Shown: piece by piece, positions 1-7,882 of the stretch | How positions within the stretch are numbered: the first letter of the stretch is position 1 | Layout: each line of letters starts with the position of its first letter | NCBI GenBank assembly: GCA_043802345.1 | Contig: JAZDLC010000437.1 | Location: 1-27,469 of the forward strand | Direction of reading: 5' to 3' | From: JAZDLC01 sp043802345 | GTDB lineage: Bacteria; Planctomycetota; B15-G4; JADJEK01 | Length of the DNA: 27,469 nucleotides | Made by a program: the position numbers and the translations under genes | Notes under the pieces: model-generated | Database searches by the model: none | What the model was told of the DNA's origin: nothing | What the model saw: the letters and a program-made list of their open reading frames with translations, nothing else

Positions 1-1
1 G

Positions 2-408
2 GACGGAGCCGGCGCGGAGTTCGAACTCCGCGCCGCCCTGGATGCAGATCCGAACCTCGACCTGGCCGCTCACAGTCTCGGCGTCCTCCTTGCCGAGACG
101 AAGCCCGGAGAATCGATCGGGTGGTGCCGCAAGGCGCACGACGTCCGTCCCCTCCAGTCGCGGTACTCCTTCACGCTCGCCTACTACCCCTGGTGGAGGT
201 CGAGGACGCGGCGGAGATCCTGGAGGAGTGCATCCGGCACGAACCCGCAGACGTCTCGCCCTATTCGCTTCTCGGCGGAATCAAGGAGAGGGCCGGCGAC
301 AGAGAGGGGGCCACGTCAGTCTACGCCGTGGCTGCGGAGAACGCGCGCCTCCCTCCGAGAGCGCGCGCCGCCTTCGATGCGCGGCGGCGGGGGCTCTCCG
401 GCCGTTGA
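2..408 (+). pseudogene. 3' end of a TPR-repeat protein gene, frameshifted
   Basis: The window opens inside this gene. Frame 2 from base 2 to about 187 reads as TPR helices (for example SLGVLLAE, then RYSFTLAYY). After that the sensible reading moves to frame 1, where it continues as DAAEILEECIRHEP and SPYSLLGGIKERAGD down to a stop at 406-408. Both halves have the spacing of tetratricopeptide repeats, which are protein-protein interaction scaffolds, and together they would make about two repeats. The linker between helices is several residues shorter than normal, so a small deletion between about 185 and 202 probably caused the shift. The neighbouring DNA is also decayed, which favours a real pseudogene, but a sequencing error is possible. 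The start and the N-terminal domains lie outside the window, so the function of the intact protein is unknown. Confidence 0.6.
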
Positions 409-435
409 CGGGAAAGTGCTGGGTCAAGCGAGATC

Positions 436-456
436 GAACCGAGCCTATTTCAACAA
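436..456 (-). repeat. dispersed intergenic repeat, copy 1 (degenerate)
   Basis: On the minus strand this matches 18 of 21 bases of the copy at 613-633, so the two copies form an inverted pair about 155 bp apart. It starts 28 bases after the stop of the TPR pseudogene. It belongs to the family with core CAGACCCGGTT, here decayed to TAGGCTCGGTT. Confidence 0.55.
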
Positions 457-612
457 GGATCGCCCCCCGAAACCGCGCCGCCTGATCTCCGTCTCGAGAG
501 GTTACGCCTCGTGCCGAACGAGAAGACAGGCCAGGATTCCGGCACCACGTCAGGAATTGTGGCGACGTGCGTCGGATGGCTACCGGACGAGGCTCGCGGG
601 GTCTGGGGAAGA

Positions 613-640
613 TTGTTGAAACAGACCCGGTTCAGACCCT
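613..640 (+). repeat. dispersed intergenic repeat, copy 2
   Basis: Contains TTGAAACAGACCCGGTT, the best match to the family consensus, followed by a GACC-type tail. It is the reverse partner of copy 1. It may be a REP-like element; no transposase is visible beside it. Confidence 0.6.
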
Positions 641-951
641 CTGCAGGAGGCGTGACCCTTCTTGCGCAGGTCGCACCGCCAAGCGATCGCAACAAGTACT
701 TGCGCTGCTCGCGGCCGAAAGGACCGCGACGGTTGACGAACGGTCCACTCGCGAATCAGTCATGTGTCTTGCATGAGCTGGTTGTCAGTTCACGTACACG
801 AGAGCGAGGAGAGTCGAAGAGATTCCCTTCGTGGCGCGATTCGGACGACGATTCGCCGCCGGCACCGACCCTGTGGCGGATAGGAACAAGAAGGCGGCTA
901 TCCGCGGGGGCACCGAACCTCTCCGGAAGGCGGAGTTGGACAGGAGGTGGG

Positions 952-1014
952 TGACGTACGCGAAGTCGCGCAAGGTGTCGCCGAACTTCGCGCCGTGGAG
1001 CCTGGCGCCCGAGG
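952..1014 (-). pseudogene. 63-bp fragment of a capK-like (PaaK family) gene
   Basis: These 63 bases align without gaps to 6557-6619, inside the intact CapK-like gene, with five mismatches by eye. The minus-strand translation keeps the family motif LHGAKFGDTLRDF, and similarity stops abruptly at both ends. It must be a remnant of a paralogue or a short duplicated piece, since nothing around it reads as the rest of the gene. It is not expected to be functional. Some mismatches change the amino acid, as in the EYV to AYV change, which argues for a decayed paralogue rather than a recent copy. Confidence 0.65.
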
Positions 1015-1389
1015 AAGCGCAACAGATGCGCCTGTCCCTTTTCTCGCCCCTTCCGACTCCAAGGACAGCGTCGCGAGATACTTCAGAGCGAGCCGGCATA
1101 CCCAACTGCGCTGGCCGTGGTCGCGCGCCGAATCCTCGATCAAATTGATACCGCCACAGCCCGTCCAACGCGGTGAAGCCGGTGGGAAGGGTCGCGGCAC
1201 GGTGCTCCATGATGGACGTAAACCCTTTTGATTCAGCCTCTGACCGGGCACGACGCCTCTGCCAGGGAGGGTGGAGACCGTCCCGGCGGGCAAAGTGGTA
1301 CACGCATTGCTATTGATGTCTGTCAGACACGCAGCGGCTGGACGCTGCCGGATGATCGGTGCGCCACCACTGCGAATGGAGGCGGGACC

Positions 1390-2514
1390 ATGAGCGATCG
1401 AATGAACACCAACCGCGGGGGCATGGCACAAGGCCGATCCTCGAAGGCCCGGGCCGCCCCCGGCAGCAGGCAGGCGCGCGAGGTGCATCACTCGCACGCG
1501 ACCTCCGGGCTCAGCATCGCGGCGAAGGTGGCCCTGATGTGCGGGCTTGGCGCCGTCGTTCCGTTGATCATCTGCGGAGCGGTGGTCTACAGCGGCAGCA
1601 AGGAAACGCTCTGCCGGGAAGCCGACGCCTGCGGGGTCAACCTCGCCAGGGCCATCGCGCTGCCGGGAGCCCAGTGGTGGGAGGCATCCCACGGCACGCT
1701 CAAGGAGGCGGTGGAAAGGGTCACCCGAGCGGCGAAGGACTACTCGGTCTACCTCGACACGAAATACGGCCTCCTGTTCGAGAGCAGGGAAACCGACGAG
1801 ATGACCAACGCGGCCAAGCGCTCCAAGAAGGGACAGCCGGCGCAAGTCGAGAACGACGAGATGCGTGACCGGATGCGCCAGGAGGAAGCGGCCTTCCGTA
1901 CCGAGTTCGAAAACGCGAAGGAGCGGAACCAGGGCCGGTTGCGGGCACTCACGCTCTACGCGGACGCGGGATCGACCGTCCCGGCCGAAGTCGTCGACGT
2001 GTGCGTGGTGGAAGCCGAGGGAGGCAGGGGCCTGGTGCGGGCCAACCCGTCGGCCGGGTCGTTCGCTCTCCATTCCGCTCCGCGCCGGTTCACGGTCTCC
2101 GGTGATGGTTTCCCGGTGGAGACCGACGCCGAGATCGTCGACGGGCAGTTCGAGGATGGAGGCGCCGCGAGATCTTACTCCTGGCCGATCCGCGACGCTG
2201 CGGGCCGTGCCACGCACCGCGTCCTGGTCTTCCTGTCCATGGCGCCCGTCGAGGAGAGCCTCGGTGGCATCGCCCGGCGACTGATCGTGGGCGGGTTCAT
2301 TACGCTGTTGATCGTCGGGGCCGCGGCCTACTCTTCAGCTCGCTGGCTGACCCGTCGCATTCTCGTACTCGTCGATGACATCGACATCATCCGCTCCGGA
2401 CACACCGAGCACCGCACGCGGGTTCATACGGGCGACGAGATCGGCATCCTGGCGCGGACGGTCGAGGCCCTGGCCCGGCACGAGGGCCCGGCGCGGCCAC
2501 AGCACACCTCGTGA
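1390..2514 (+). CDS. membrane sensor with periplasmic domain and terminal HAMP, no output domain
   Basis: I place the start at the ATG preceded by GGAGG at the usual distance, giving 374 residues; the open frame extends upstream without support. A hydrophilic N-terminus leads into a membrane segment at about residues 41-67, an extracytoplasmic region of about 230 residues (possibly Cache-like, not proven), and a second membrane segment near 298-318. A HAMP-like region at about 315-365 includes the motif GDEIGILARTVEAL. HAMP domains pass conformational signals to kinase, cyclase or methyl-accepting domains, but this protein stops soon afterwards. It may act through a separate partner, may be a regulator of another receptor, or may have lost its output module. 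The gene stands alone between two non-coding stretches. Confidence 0.7.
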   Translation: MSDRMNTNRGGMAQGRSSKARAAPGSRQAREVHHSHATSGLSIAAKVALMCGLGAVVPLIICGAVVYSGSKETLCREADACGVNLARAIALPGAQWWEASHGTLKEAVERVTRAAKDYSVYLDTKYGLLFESRETDEMTNAAKRSKKGQPAQVENDEMRDRMRQEEAAFRTEFENAKERNQGRLRALTLYADAGSTVPAEVVDVCVVEAEGGRGLVRANPSAGSFALHSAPRRFTVSGDGFPVETDAEIVDGQFEDGGAARSYSWPIRDAAGRATHRVLVFLSMAPVEESLGGIARRLIVGGFITLLIVGAAAYSSARWLTRRILVLVDDIDIIRSGHTEHRTRVHTGDEIGILARTVEALARHEGPARPQHTS

Positions 2515-2547
2515 GGCGCCGCGCCCGTTGGCCGCCAGTCCCGGAAC

Positions 2548-2566
2548 CGGAACGGCGCTCGTTCCG
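2548..2566 (+). terminator. possible weak hairpin after the HAMP gene
   Basis: CGGAACG, a five-base loop and CGTTCCG form a perfect 7-bp stem 33 bases after the stop codon. No T tract follows, so intrinsic termination is uncertain. Confidence 0.25.
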
Positions 2567-2569
2567 AGC

Positions 2570-2592
2570 CCGATCAAACCGGGTTTGTTCAA
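2570..2592 (-). repeat. dispersed intergenic repeat, copy 3
   Basis: Minus strand reads TTGAACAAACCCGGTTTGATC-like, with one base deleted relative to copy 2. The core CAAACC-G-GGTTTG is a perfect inverted repeat, so the element can fold on itself. Confidence 0.55.
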
Positions 2593-2769
2593 TGGGATTT
2601 GTCGATCCAATATTCGGATTCCCTATCCCACGACTCATGGTCTTGGACCACAGCAGGGTCTGGAGTCCACAGCGTAGATACCCCCTTCCATACCCTATCG
2701 CACTGCGTCCTCATCGTGTAGGTTGGCACGAGTCTAAATCGGGGAAATTCCCGACCGCCATATGATGAC

Positions 2770-2799
2770 TTGACTCATTTCGAGGCGGGCTCGTATCGG
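2770..2799 (+). promoter_or_regulatory. weak sigma-70-like promoter for the secreted protein gene
   Basis: TTGACT (2770-2775) is separated by 18 bases from TATCGG (2794-2799), 26 bases before the start codon. The -35 element is good and the -10 element poor, so this is only a candidate. Confidence 0.2.
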
Positions 2800-2825
2800 C
2801 GCGATTCCTAGCTATTGGAGGAGAC

Positions 2826-3905
2826 ATGCGAGTAGCAGCAGTCTTGGCCATTGTGGCTCTTTCGATTACCGCCGTCTCGGCGCGGGCACAGAACCTGAGC
2901 AACTTCGACAGGTTTGACGGCACGATCATCGAGGTCGACTACGACCTGGCGACCGGGACGATCTCGAACCCAATGGAGGGTCCCGAGAGCGCCCCGGCGG
3001 TGGTCTACAGCAACGTTACGGGCAACGGATCCTTCTACCGTCCCCAACCCGGCTTCAAGGTCATGGACTGGGGCAACATCACCACGTCTGGATACGACTG
3101 CATCACCGCTTTCCAGATCGGATATGCGACCAGCGCGATGGCGCCCATCTCCATGAACATCTCTTTCACGACCGGCGGGGTCGGCACGCTCGGTTACGGC
3201 ACCATGGGAACGACCGTGGTCTCGTTCGCTCTCGGCGGCCTGCCGGGCTCGCCTGATGGGGTTGCGATCGTGGCCTACACGGTCAACGTGAATCTCTCGA
3301 GTGCCGACGCCACCTTCAACCTGCCGGACGGCGATGTGGGGTACCTCTACGAGATGCTGGACACCCTGAGCGGGCCGCTCCTGGTCGGACCTCCCAACGA
3401 GGCCGGGGTGGCCAACGCGTTTGACAAGTACGACCTCACCAACACCCTCGTCGGGACCTTCTGGTTCGGCGGGACCCCCATGGCGTCCTTCCACATGGAA
3501 ATCACCGGCCACAAGTCATTCGCGGACTTCGGCTCATCCTGCCCGGGCGCCGGCGGCTACTCGCCGCTGATCACCATGAGCGGTTGCGCCTGCCCAGGTG
3601 AAGTCATCTCCCTCGACCTGACCGACTGCGAGGGTGGCGCCTTCGCGGTGCTGGCGTTCGACACGAACCTCGGCTCGACCACCTTGCCGAGCGGATGCAC
3701 CATCGACATCGGCTGGCCGCCGGCCAAGCTCATTCTCCTGGGGTATCTCAGCGGAGTCGGCGCCGGTGCGGGCGGACTGAGCACCAGTGCGGCCCTGCCG
3801 ATGCCGGCCGGGCCGCTCCTCGAGCTGCACATGCAGGCTCTCGTCAAGGACTCCACCGCCGGGGTCATCACCTCCAACGGGGTGACCATCGGCATCGCTC
3901 CTTAG
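2826..3905 (+). CDS. secreted protein with Cys-rich C-terminal domain (unknown function)
   Basis: The ATG follows GGAGGAG at ideal spacing. The 359-residue product begins with a classical signal peptide (charged start, hydrophobic residues 3-18, ARA-Q cleavage site near residue 21), so it is exported. The body is rich in Gly, Thr and Ser with beta-strand-like patterns and no catalytic motif that I recognise. From about residue 236 it has a C-terminal domain starting FGSSCPG, followed by a second CACPG motif and further cysteines. I associate domains of this look, from memory, with large families of extracellular proteins in Planctomycetota-like bacteria, where they sit at the C-terminus and may serve in surface display. 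That link is not verified. The gene is monocistronic and closed by a strong terminator, which suggests an abundant transcript. Confidence 0.75.
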   Translation: MRVAAVLAIVALSITAVSARAQNLSNFDRFDGTIIEVDYDLATGTISNPMEGPESAPAVVYSNVTGNGSFYRPQPGFKVMDWGNITTSGYDCITAFQIGYATSAMAPISMNISFTTGGVGTLGYGTMGTTVVSFALGGLPGSPDGVAIVAYTVNVNLSSADATFNLPDGDVGYLYEMLDTLSGPLLVGPPNEAGVANAFDKYDLTNTLVGTFWFGGTPMASFHMEITGHKSFADFGSSCPGAGGYSPLITMSGCACPGEVISLDLTDCEGGAFAVLAFDTNLGSTTLPSGCTIDIGWPPAKLILLGYLSGVGAGAGGLSTSAALPMPAGPLLELHMQALVKDSTAGVITSNGVTIGIAP

Positions 3906-3929
3906 AGGACGCCTGACCCGAAACTCGAT

Positions 3930-3964
3930 CCGGGCCCGCGGGAGTTTGCCTCCCGCGGGCCCGG
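3930..3964 (+). terminator. strong rho-independent-type terminator hairpin
   Basis: A perfect 15-bp GC-rich stem (left arm ccgggcccgcgggag) with a 5-base loop, 25 bases after the stop of the secreted protein gene, is followed by a short pyrimidine-rich run. The stem is very stable. The T tract is imperfect, as is common in GC-rich genomes. Confidence 0.8.
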
Positions 3965-3970
3965 TCTCTG

Positions 3971-3994
3971 TTGACGCAGACCCGGTTTGGCCCT
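3971..3994 (+). repeat. dispersed intergenic repeat, copy 4
   Basis: Contains GCAGACCCGGTTTGG, aligned without gaps to copy 2. It lies just after the terminator hairpin. Confidence 0.6.
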
Positions 3995-4078
3995 CCCCCA
4001 GATGGAGCGAATCGGACACGCTGATCCTGGGAATCCCTGAATCCGGAGTTCACCTTCCGATCATCGCGTACAGGACCG

Positions 4079-5190
4079 TCACCGCCACTGGGTCGGCTCG
4101 AGAATCAAGTCTGTGAGGCCCTGTGCTGGGACGGCGTCCCTCTCTGACCTGTACCGCTTTCCAGATTCCGTGATGAACACGATCTCGTAGTACTCGCCAG
4201 AGAGGACTTTGCCAGGGAACAATCCTGTGTCGCGATCAACCGGCACCACGTGGCTTGCCTCCCCAGTAATGCACTCGAGCCTTACGATCGGTGATTCGCC
4301 GGCAGTCGGTTCGGCGACACGGCCCGAGAATGGGACCCACTCCAACTCCCTGACACTCGTCACTCTCAGGACCACATTCTCAAGACCTCCCGCGGGCAGG
4401 TACACCTCGAACAACCCGGGTGCCAGGTCATGATTACGAGCTGAGGCGATGATCCGGTACGTGCCAACATCAGGAACGTCGGCAAAGAACTCCCGAGTCC
4501 TCGAGTCGACCGTGACCCTCAAGCTGGTTTGCCAGACTTCAACCATCCCCGCTTGCAGCGGCCGCTGAAACTGGAGCCCAAGACCACGCACGGCGGTCCC
4601 TCGCTCTGGAAGTTCAACATGTCCATGAACGCGAATCCCCCTGGTGATACGAATCTCGACCGGGCTGACTGTGCCGCCTTCAGGCACATTGATTCGTTCG
4701 GAATGGGCCGGGTGACCGATGATCCCCACGTCGAGCTCGTTGTTTCCCGCCAACGCACGCTCGAAGGCAAACGATCCGTCCGCCCCGCTGAACGCGACTT
4801 GGCGGCTGCTTGCCACAATCCTCCGTCGCCCCTTTTCGAAGCCACTCAGGATCAGCCTCGCTCCGGATATCGGGCTGGCGTCATCTGCCCAGAGCAAGCG
4901 GCCACGAACCTGGCCGATGTGGAGCGAGCAGTCGGTCCGCTGATCTACTCCGTCGCGCACGTTCACTGTGAATTTTGCAAGCGGCGTTTCCGGCCATTTG
5001 CCAGACCCTTCCGGTGGGTAGACCCAGATTACGCTGGCGCCTGGCCTGGCCCGACGAAGAGTGAAGAGCCCTCGCTCGTCCGCCTCGACGGCGATCAGTC
5101 GCGGCGGGCCTGGACTCCCCCCGAAGGACACCCGATAGCTGCTGCCAGGCGATCCGTTCACGAGGAGTCGGCCGTGGACGACTGCTTTCA
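4079..5190 (-). pseudogene. 3' part of a surface protein with carboxypeptidase-regulatory-like repeats, 5' end lost
   Basis: The minus strand encodes about 370 residues of beta-sandwich repeats of the carboxypeptidase regulatory (CarboxypepD_reg/Ig-like) type. At least four begin with the typical GR-turn: VVHGRLLVNG, VRGRLLWADD, VHGHVELPE and FSGRVAEP. Such repeats are extracytoplasmic and bind or space other domains. Upstream of the first repeat the frame stays open to 5530, but that part is antisense to a genuine ATP-binding-protein gene and has no signal peptide. The true N-terminus has therefore been removed at about 5190. The frame ends normally at 4079. With no start, signal or promoter it is probably not expressed as a functional protein. 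The alternative is a chimeric assembly join at 5190. Confidence 0.6.
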
Positions 5191-5199
5191 GCTCTGCCG

Positions 5200-6127
5200 C
5201 TTGACGAAGCGGACCAACCTCGACGCGCAGCGGCGCAACTTCGCGGAGAGGTTTGATCGGTACCTGGCGCTTGCGGAAATCGACATCGATCTCTCGGTTG
5301 AAGACTGCCTGATCAACCTTGGCGTTGCACGCCCGGGCCGTCACGGCCTCGAACTCACCAACGCAGCCGTTCTGTTCTTCGCTCAGCAGCCGTCTCGGTT
5401 CTTCCCTGAAGCCGGCCTGACATGCGTGCGCTACCGTGGTACCGATCGTTACCAGGTTCTCGACCGCCGGGATTACACAGGGACTCCCATCGAGATCATC
5501 GAGCAGGGCCTGGAGTTTTTCATGCGGCATAGCTCGGTCGAGACCGTTCTCGAGGGCAAGGCCCGCAGGCGTGAGCTACACGAGTATCCGCCCACGGCTC
5601 TGCGAGAGATCATCACGAATGCCGTGATGCATCGCGACTACCTCTATGACCTGAGCCACTGCTATGCCCACATGTTCTCTGATCGCCTCGAGGTGGAGAA
5701 TCCGGGGGGGCTCTGTCCCGGAATCACCGAGAGCGATCTGGGCAAGAGGAGCGTGAGGCGAAACCCCACCATTGCGAACCTCCGCCTACGAGCGAAGTAC
5801 GTGGAACAACTGGGAAGCGGTCTCTCCCGTATTCGCACTGCTCTTGCAGAGAACGGCAACCCACCATTCGAGCTTGGCGCGAGCAACTTCTTCCTCATCA
5901 GACTCTTGCCGCGGCTTCCGGGACGCAACGACCATCCCCTCAGCCCACGGCAGCAGCGCCTGTTCCAGATGATCTCCGACAGGGGTTTTGCCACAAGCCC
6001 GGAGTGTGCCGCCTGGATTGAAGCGAGCGAGGACACCGCCAGGCGGGACCTCAAGAAGCTGATCGATGCCGGGTACATCATCCGCGAAGGGGTGGGCAAA
6101 GCCACAACCTATCGACCGTCGGACTGA
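5200..6127 (+). pseudogene. 3' part of an AlbA/RecG-like ATP-binding transcriptional regulator, 5' end lost
   Basis: About 305 residues match the C-terminal two thirds of the ATP-binding regulators often annotated as RecG-like or with an AlbA_2 (Schlafen-type) domain. Visible hallmarks are LTNAAVLFFA, the CVRYRGTDR segment, AVMHRDY, VENPGG and the VRRNPTIANL to VEQLGSG stretch. A winged-helix-like C-terminus (DTARRDLKKLIDAGYI) follows. The N-terminal AlbA_2 domain with its E-F-K motif is absent: upstream of about 5200 the open frame is only the antisense of the surface-protein fragment. These proteins are usually stand-alone regulators or parts of mobile and defence islands. Without the N-terminal domain this copy is probably inactive. 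Confidence 0.7.
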
Positions 6128-6235
6128 CGGTGGGCGGAGAGCATCGCGGGCTACTTCGGCGAGGTCGTGATCCGCAATTGACCGCCTGCTGGACCAGGCC
6201 GGGAGCGCCCCACCCCCTTTGGTTGCGGCCAGCAT

Positions 6236-6260
6236 CCCCTTCGTGCCCTTCGTGGTGCAT
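6236..6260 (-). repeat. CACGAAGG-type tandem intergenic motif
   Basis: The minus strand reads ACCACGAAGGGCACGAAGG, two 9-base units in tandem. From memory, this motif is scattered in intergenic DNA of many environmental bacteria and creates spurious translations such as HEGHEG and TKGTKG. It lies between the regulator fragment and the end of the capK-like gene. Its function is unknown. Confidence 0.5.
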
Positions 6261-6281
6261 GATCCCCGTACCTCGTCCCGC

Positions 6282-7685
6282 CTACCCCACCCGGTCTGCA
6301 GGTCGGCCGTCATCGACCGCGTACTCCTCCGGGTCCTCCCGGTAGGCGTCGAGCGAGACGAACGGCACGGTCTTCTGGTTCTTGCTGTGCTTCTGGATCT
6401 GGTCGACGATGCGGAAGTCGAGGCGGAGGCCGCTGAGCTGGCGGGCGAGGTGATCCATGCCTTTCCAGAAGGCGGTCCGGGTATCGTCCGTCCGGACCCC
6501 CTCGATCAGCCGGATCACGATCCGGTCCTCGGAGGTCTGCACGACCTGGTAGTTCTTGACGTATTCGAAGTCGCGCAGGGTGTCGCCGAACTTCGCGCCG
6601 TGGAGCTTGGCGCCCGAAGGCAGCACGAAATACTCGAAGCGGCGGCCGAGCAGCCGGTCGATGAGTGTGAACTGGCAGCCGCACGGGCAGCCGGGCTCCC
6701 GGCTCGGCCGGAAGAGGTAGCCGTTCTGGTAGCGGATGAAAGGCATGGCGTGGTTGTGCAGGCTCGTGACCGTGACGGGCTCTTCTTCCCGCTCGCTGTC
6801 GGTTCGCTCGACGTACGCCACGTCGTCCGACAGGTGGTGGCGGCCGCGCTTGCACTCGAACATCGCGAAGCCGCCGTCGCTGACTTGGCAGAAGTCGAAC
6901 ACGCTTTGGCTCATCACCTCGCCGATGACTTCGCGCCACTCTGGGCGGAGAACCTCGGTGGTACAGAGGGCCGCGCGCAGATCCGTGCGCAGGCTGTTCC
7001 GCTTCAGGAAGAAGGCGAACTCGGCGATCGATGCGGCGTAGCCGAAGACGAACTCCAGCCGGTGCCGCTCGATCCGCTCGTGGTACGCCGCGAAGGTCTG
7101 ATCGTCCCACTCGTCCAGGGTGTCCAGGAAGACCCACTTGTTGAGGGCGCGGTAGGCGGCGTTTTGCAGCTCGCCCAGCCGGTTGATCGCGGAACCGCGG
7201 AAGACTCCCATCGGCACGCCGAAGTCCCAGCCCGCGAGGCGAAACTGCCGGTAACAGTCGGCCCAGCCATGCGAGTACGCCTCGGCGCTGATCTGGAAGA
7301 TGAGCGGATTGCCGCTCGTCCCGCCGCTCGCCATCTTCCGCGGGCGGTGCTGCCTGGCCTCGCTGGAAATGAACGCAGCGGGGTCCTCGCGGATCTGCTC
7401 CTTGGTGAGGATCGGGATGCGGCAGAACTCCTCGAACCGGTCGGGACAGAAGGTCTCCACATCGAAGCCAGCCTCGTCGAACGACTTCCGGTAGTGAGCT
7501 GTCGTGCGATAGGCATGGGCGAGCATTCTCTTGAGGTGGGAAAACTGCAGCCGATCGATCTGATCTTTGGACCAGCGGAGATGCTCCTCGAGTTCAGGAG
7601 TGAGTCGGTACGCATCTGTCTTCCGGAAAAAGTCGATGAGACGATACCGGAGAGTTGTGCCAGCGGTCTTGGAGCGGTCGTGCAT
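6282..7685 (-). CDS. CapK/PaaK-like adenylate-forming enzyme of polysaccharide biosynthesis
   Basis: This 467-residue protein is of the phenylacetate-CoA ligase-like (PaaK/CapK) family, whose members activate carboxylates as adenylates. CapK-type members sit in capsule and exopolysaccharide loci, where they probably help decorate the glycan with acyl or amino-acid groups. The phosphate-binding loop SGGTSGNP is near residue 121, and the conserved C-terminal block includes RYQNGY, CPCG, a GRRFEY segment and LHGAKFGDTLRDF. The length is typical. No clear ribosome binding site precedes the ATG, so the start is moderately sure. It is transcribed divergently from the glycosyltransferase operon at 7883 across a 197-bp intergenic region, consistent with a shared locus. 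A 63-bp fragment of a relative lies at 952-1014. The substrate cannot be told. Confidence 0.8.
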   Translation of the reverse strand: MHDRSKTAGTTLRYRLIDFFRKTDAYRLTPELEEHLRWSKDQIDRLQFSHLKRMLAHAYRTTAHYRKSFDEAGFDVETFCPDRFEEFCRIPILTKEQIREDPAAFISSEARQHRPRKMASGGTSGNPLIFQISAEAYSHGWADCYRQFRLAGWDFGVPMGVFRGSAINRLGELQNAAYRALNKWVFLDTLDEWDDQTFAAYHERIERHRLEFVFGYAASIAEFAFFLKRNSLRTDLRAALCTTEVLRPEWREVIGEVMSQSVFDFCQVSDGGFAMFECKRGRHHLSDDVAYVERTDSEREEEPVTVTSLHNHAMPFIRYQNGYLFRPSREPGCPCGCQFTLIDRLLGRRFEYFVLPSGAKLHGAKFGDTLRDFEYVKNYQVVQTSEDRIVIRLIEGVRTDDTRTAFWKGMDHLARQLSGLRLDFRIVDQIQKHSKNQKTVPFVSLDAYREDPEEYAVDDGRPADRVG

Positions 7686-7774
7686 GCTTGCCGGAGGGCG
7701 CCCGTTATCGGTGAGTTGACGAATGGATGTTCACGCGGAAGCAGAAGCGGTGATCGGACATTACCAGGAGTATC

Positions 7775-7803
7775 CTCGTAGTCCGCCCCCATCCTGGAGT
7801 CAA
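7775..7803 (-). promoter_or_regulatory. candidate promoter for the capK-like gene
   Basis: On the minus strand TTGACT (7803-7798) is followed after 17 bases by TACGAG (7780-7775). Spacing is ideal and the -10 element weak. It would give an untranslated leader of roughly 80 bases. Nothing clearer is seen in the divergent region 7686-7882. Confidence 0.2.
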
Positions 7804-7882
7804 CTTTCAAGATGCTGATCACGACCCCATGCGCTGCCAAGCCTGAAAGAGAAGGGTCGGGATCTGTCGCGGAGGGGGTGGC

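Larger units (their letters stand above)
409..1389. other. degenerate intergenic region, about 1 kb
   Basis: No open frame here has the composition or motifs of a real gene, although several random high-GC frames stay open. The stretch holds two copies of the dispersed CAGACCCGGTT repeat in opposite orientations (436-456 and 613-640) and a 63-bp island matching the capK-like gene at 6282-7685 (see 952-1014). The rest shows nothing I recognise. The mixture of repeats and a gene scrap suggests an old site of insertion, deletion or recombination. Confidence 0.6.
2515..2825. other. intergenic region between HAMP sensor and secreted protein
   Basis: About 310 bases without a gene. It holds a small hairpin after the HAMP gene (2548-2566), one repeat copy (2570-2592), a short GGGAA-A-TTCCC inverted repeat at 2742-2752 and a weak promoter-like pair at 2770-2799. 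The 2590-2790 part is noticeably richer in A and T than the surrounding genes, as expected for an upstream regulatory region. Confidence 0.5.

Noticed and set aside
898..2217. 439-residue open frame on the minus strand over the HAMP sensor gene
   Set aside because: Composition of a shadow and antisense to a gene with clear membrane and HAMP features. The short capK island lies in another minus frame.
4529..5200. 5' part of the long plus-strand frame 4529-6127 as the true start of the regulator
   Set aside because: This part is antisense to the repeat-bearing surface protein and has no AlbA_2-like sequence, so only the part from about 5200 is genuine.
6219..7781. 520-residue open frame on the plus strand
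   Set aside because: Antisense shadow of the CapK-like gene; low-complexity high-GC translation without motifs.
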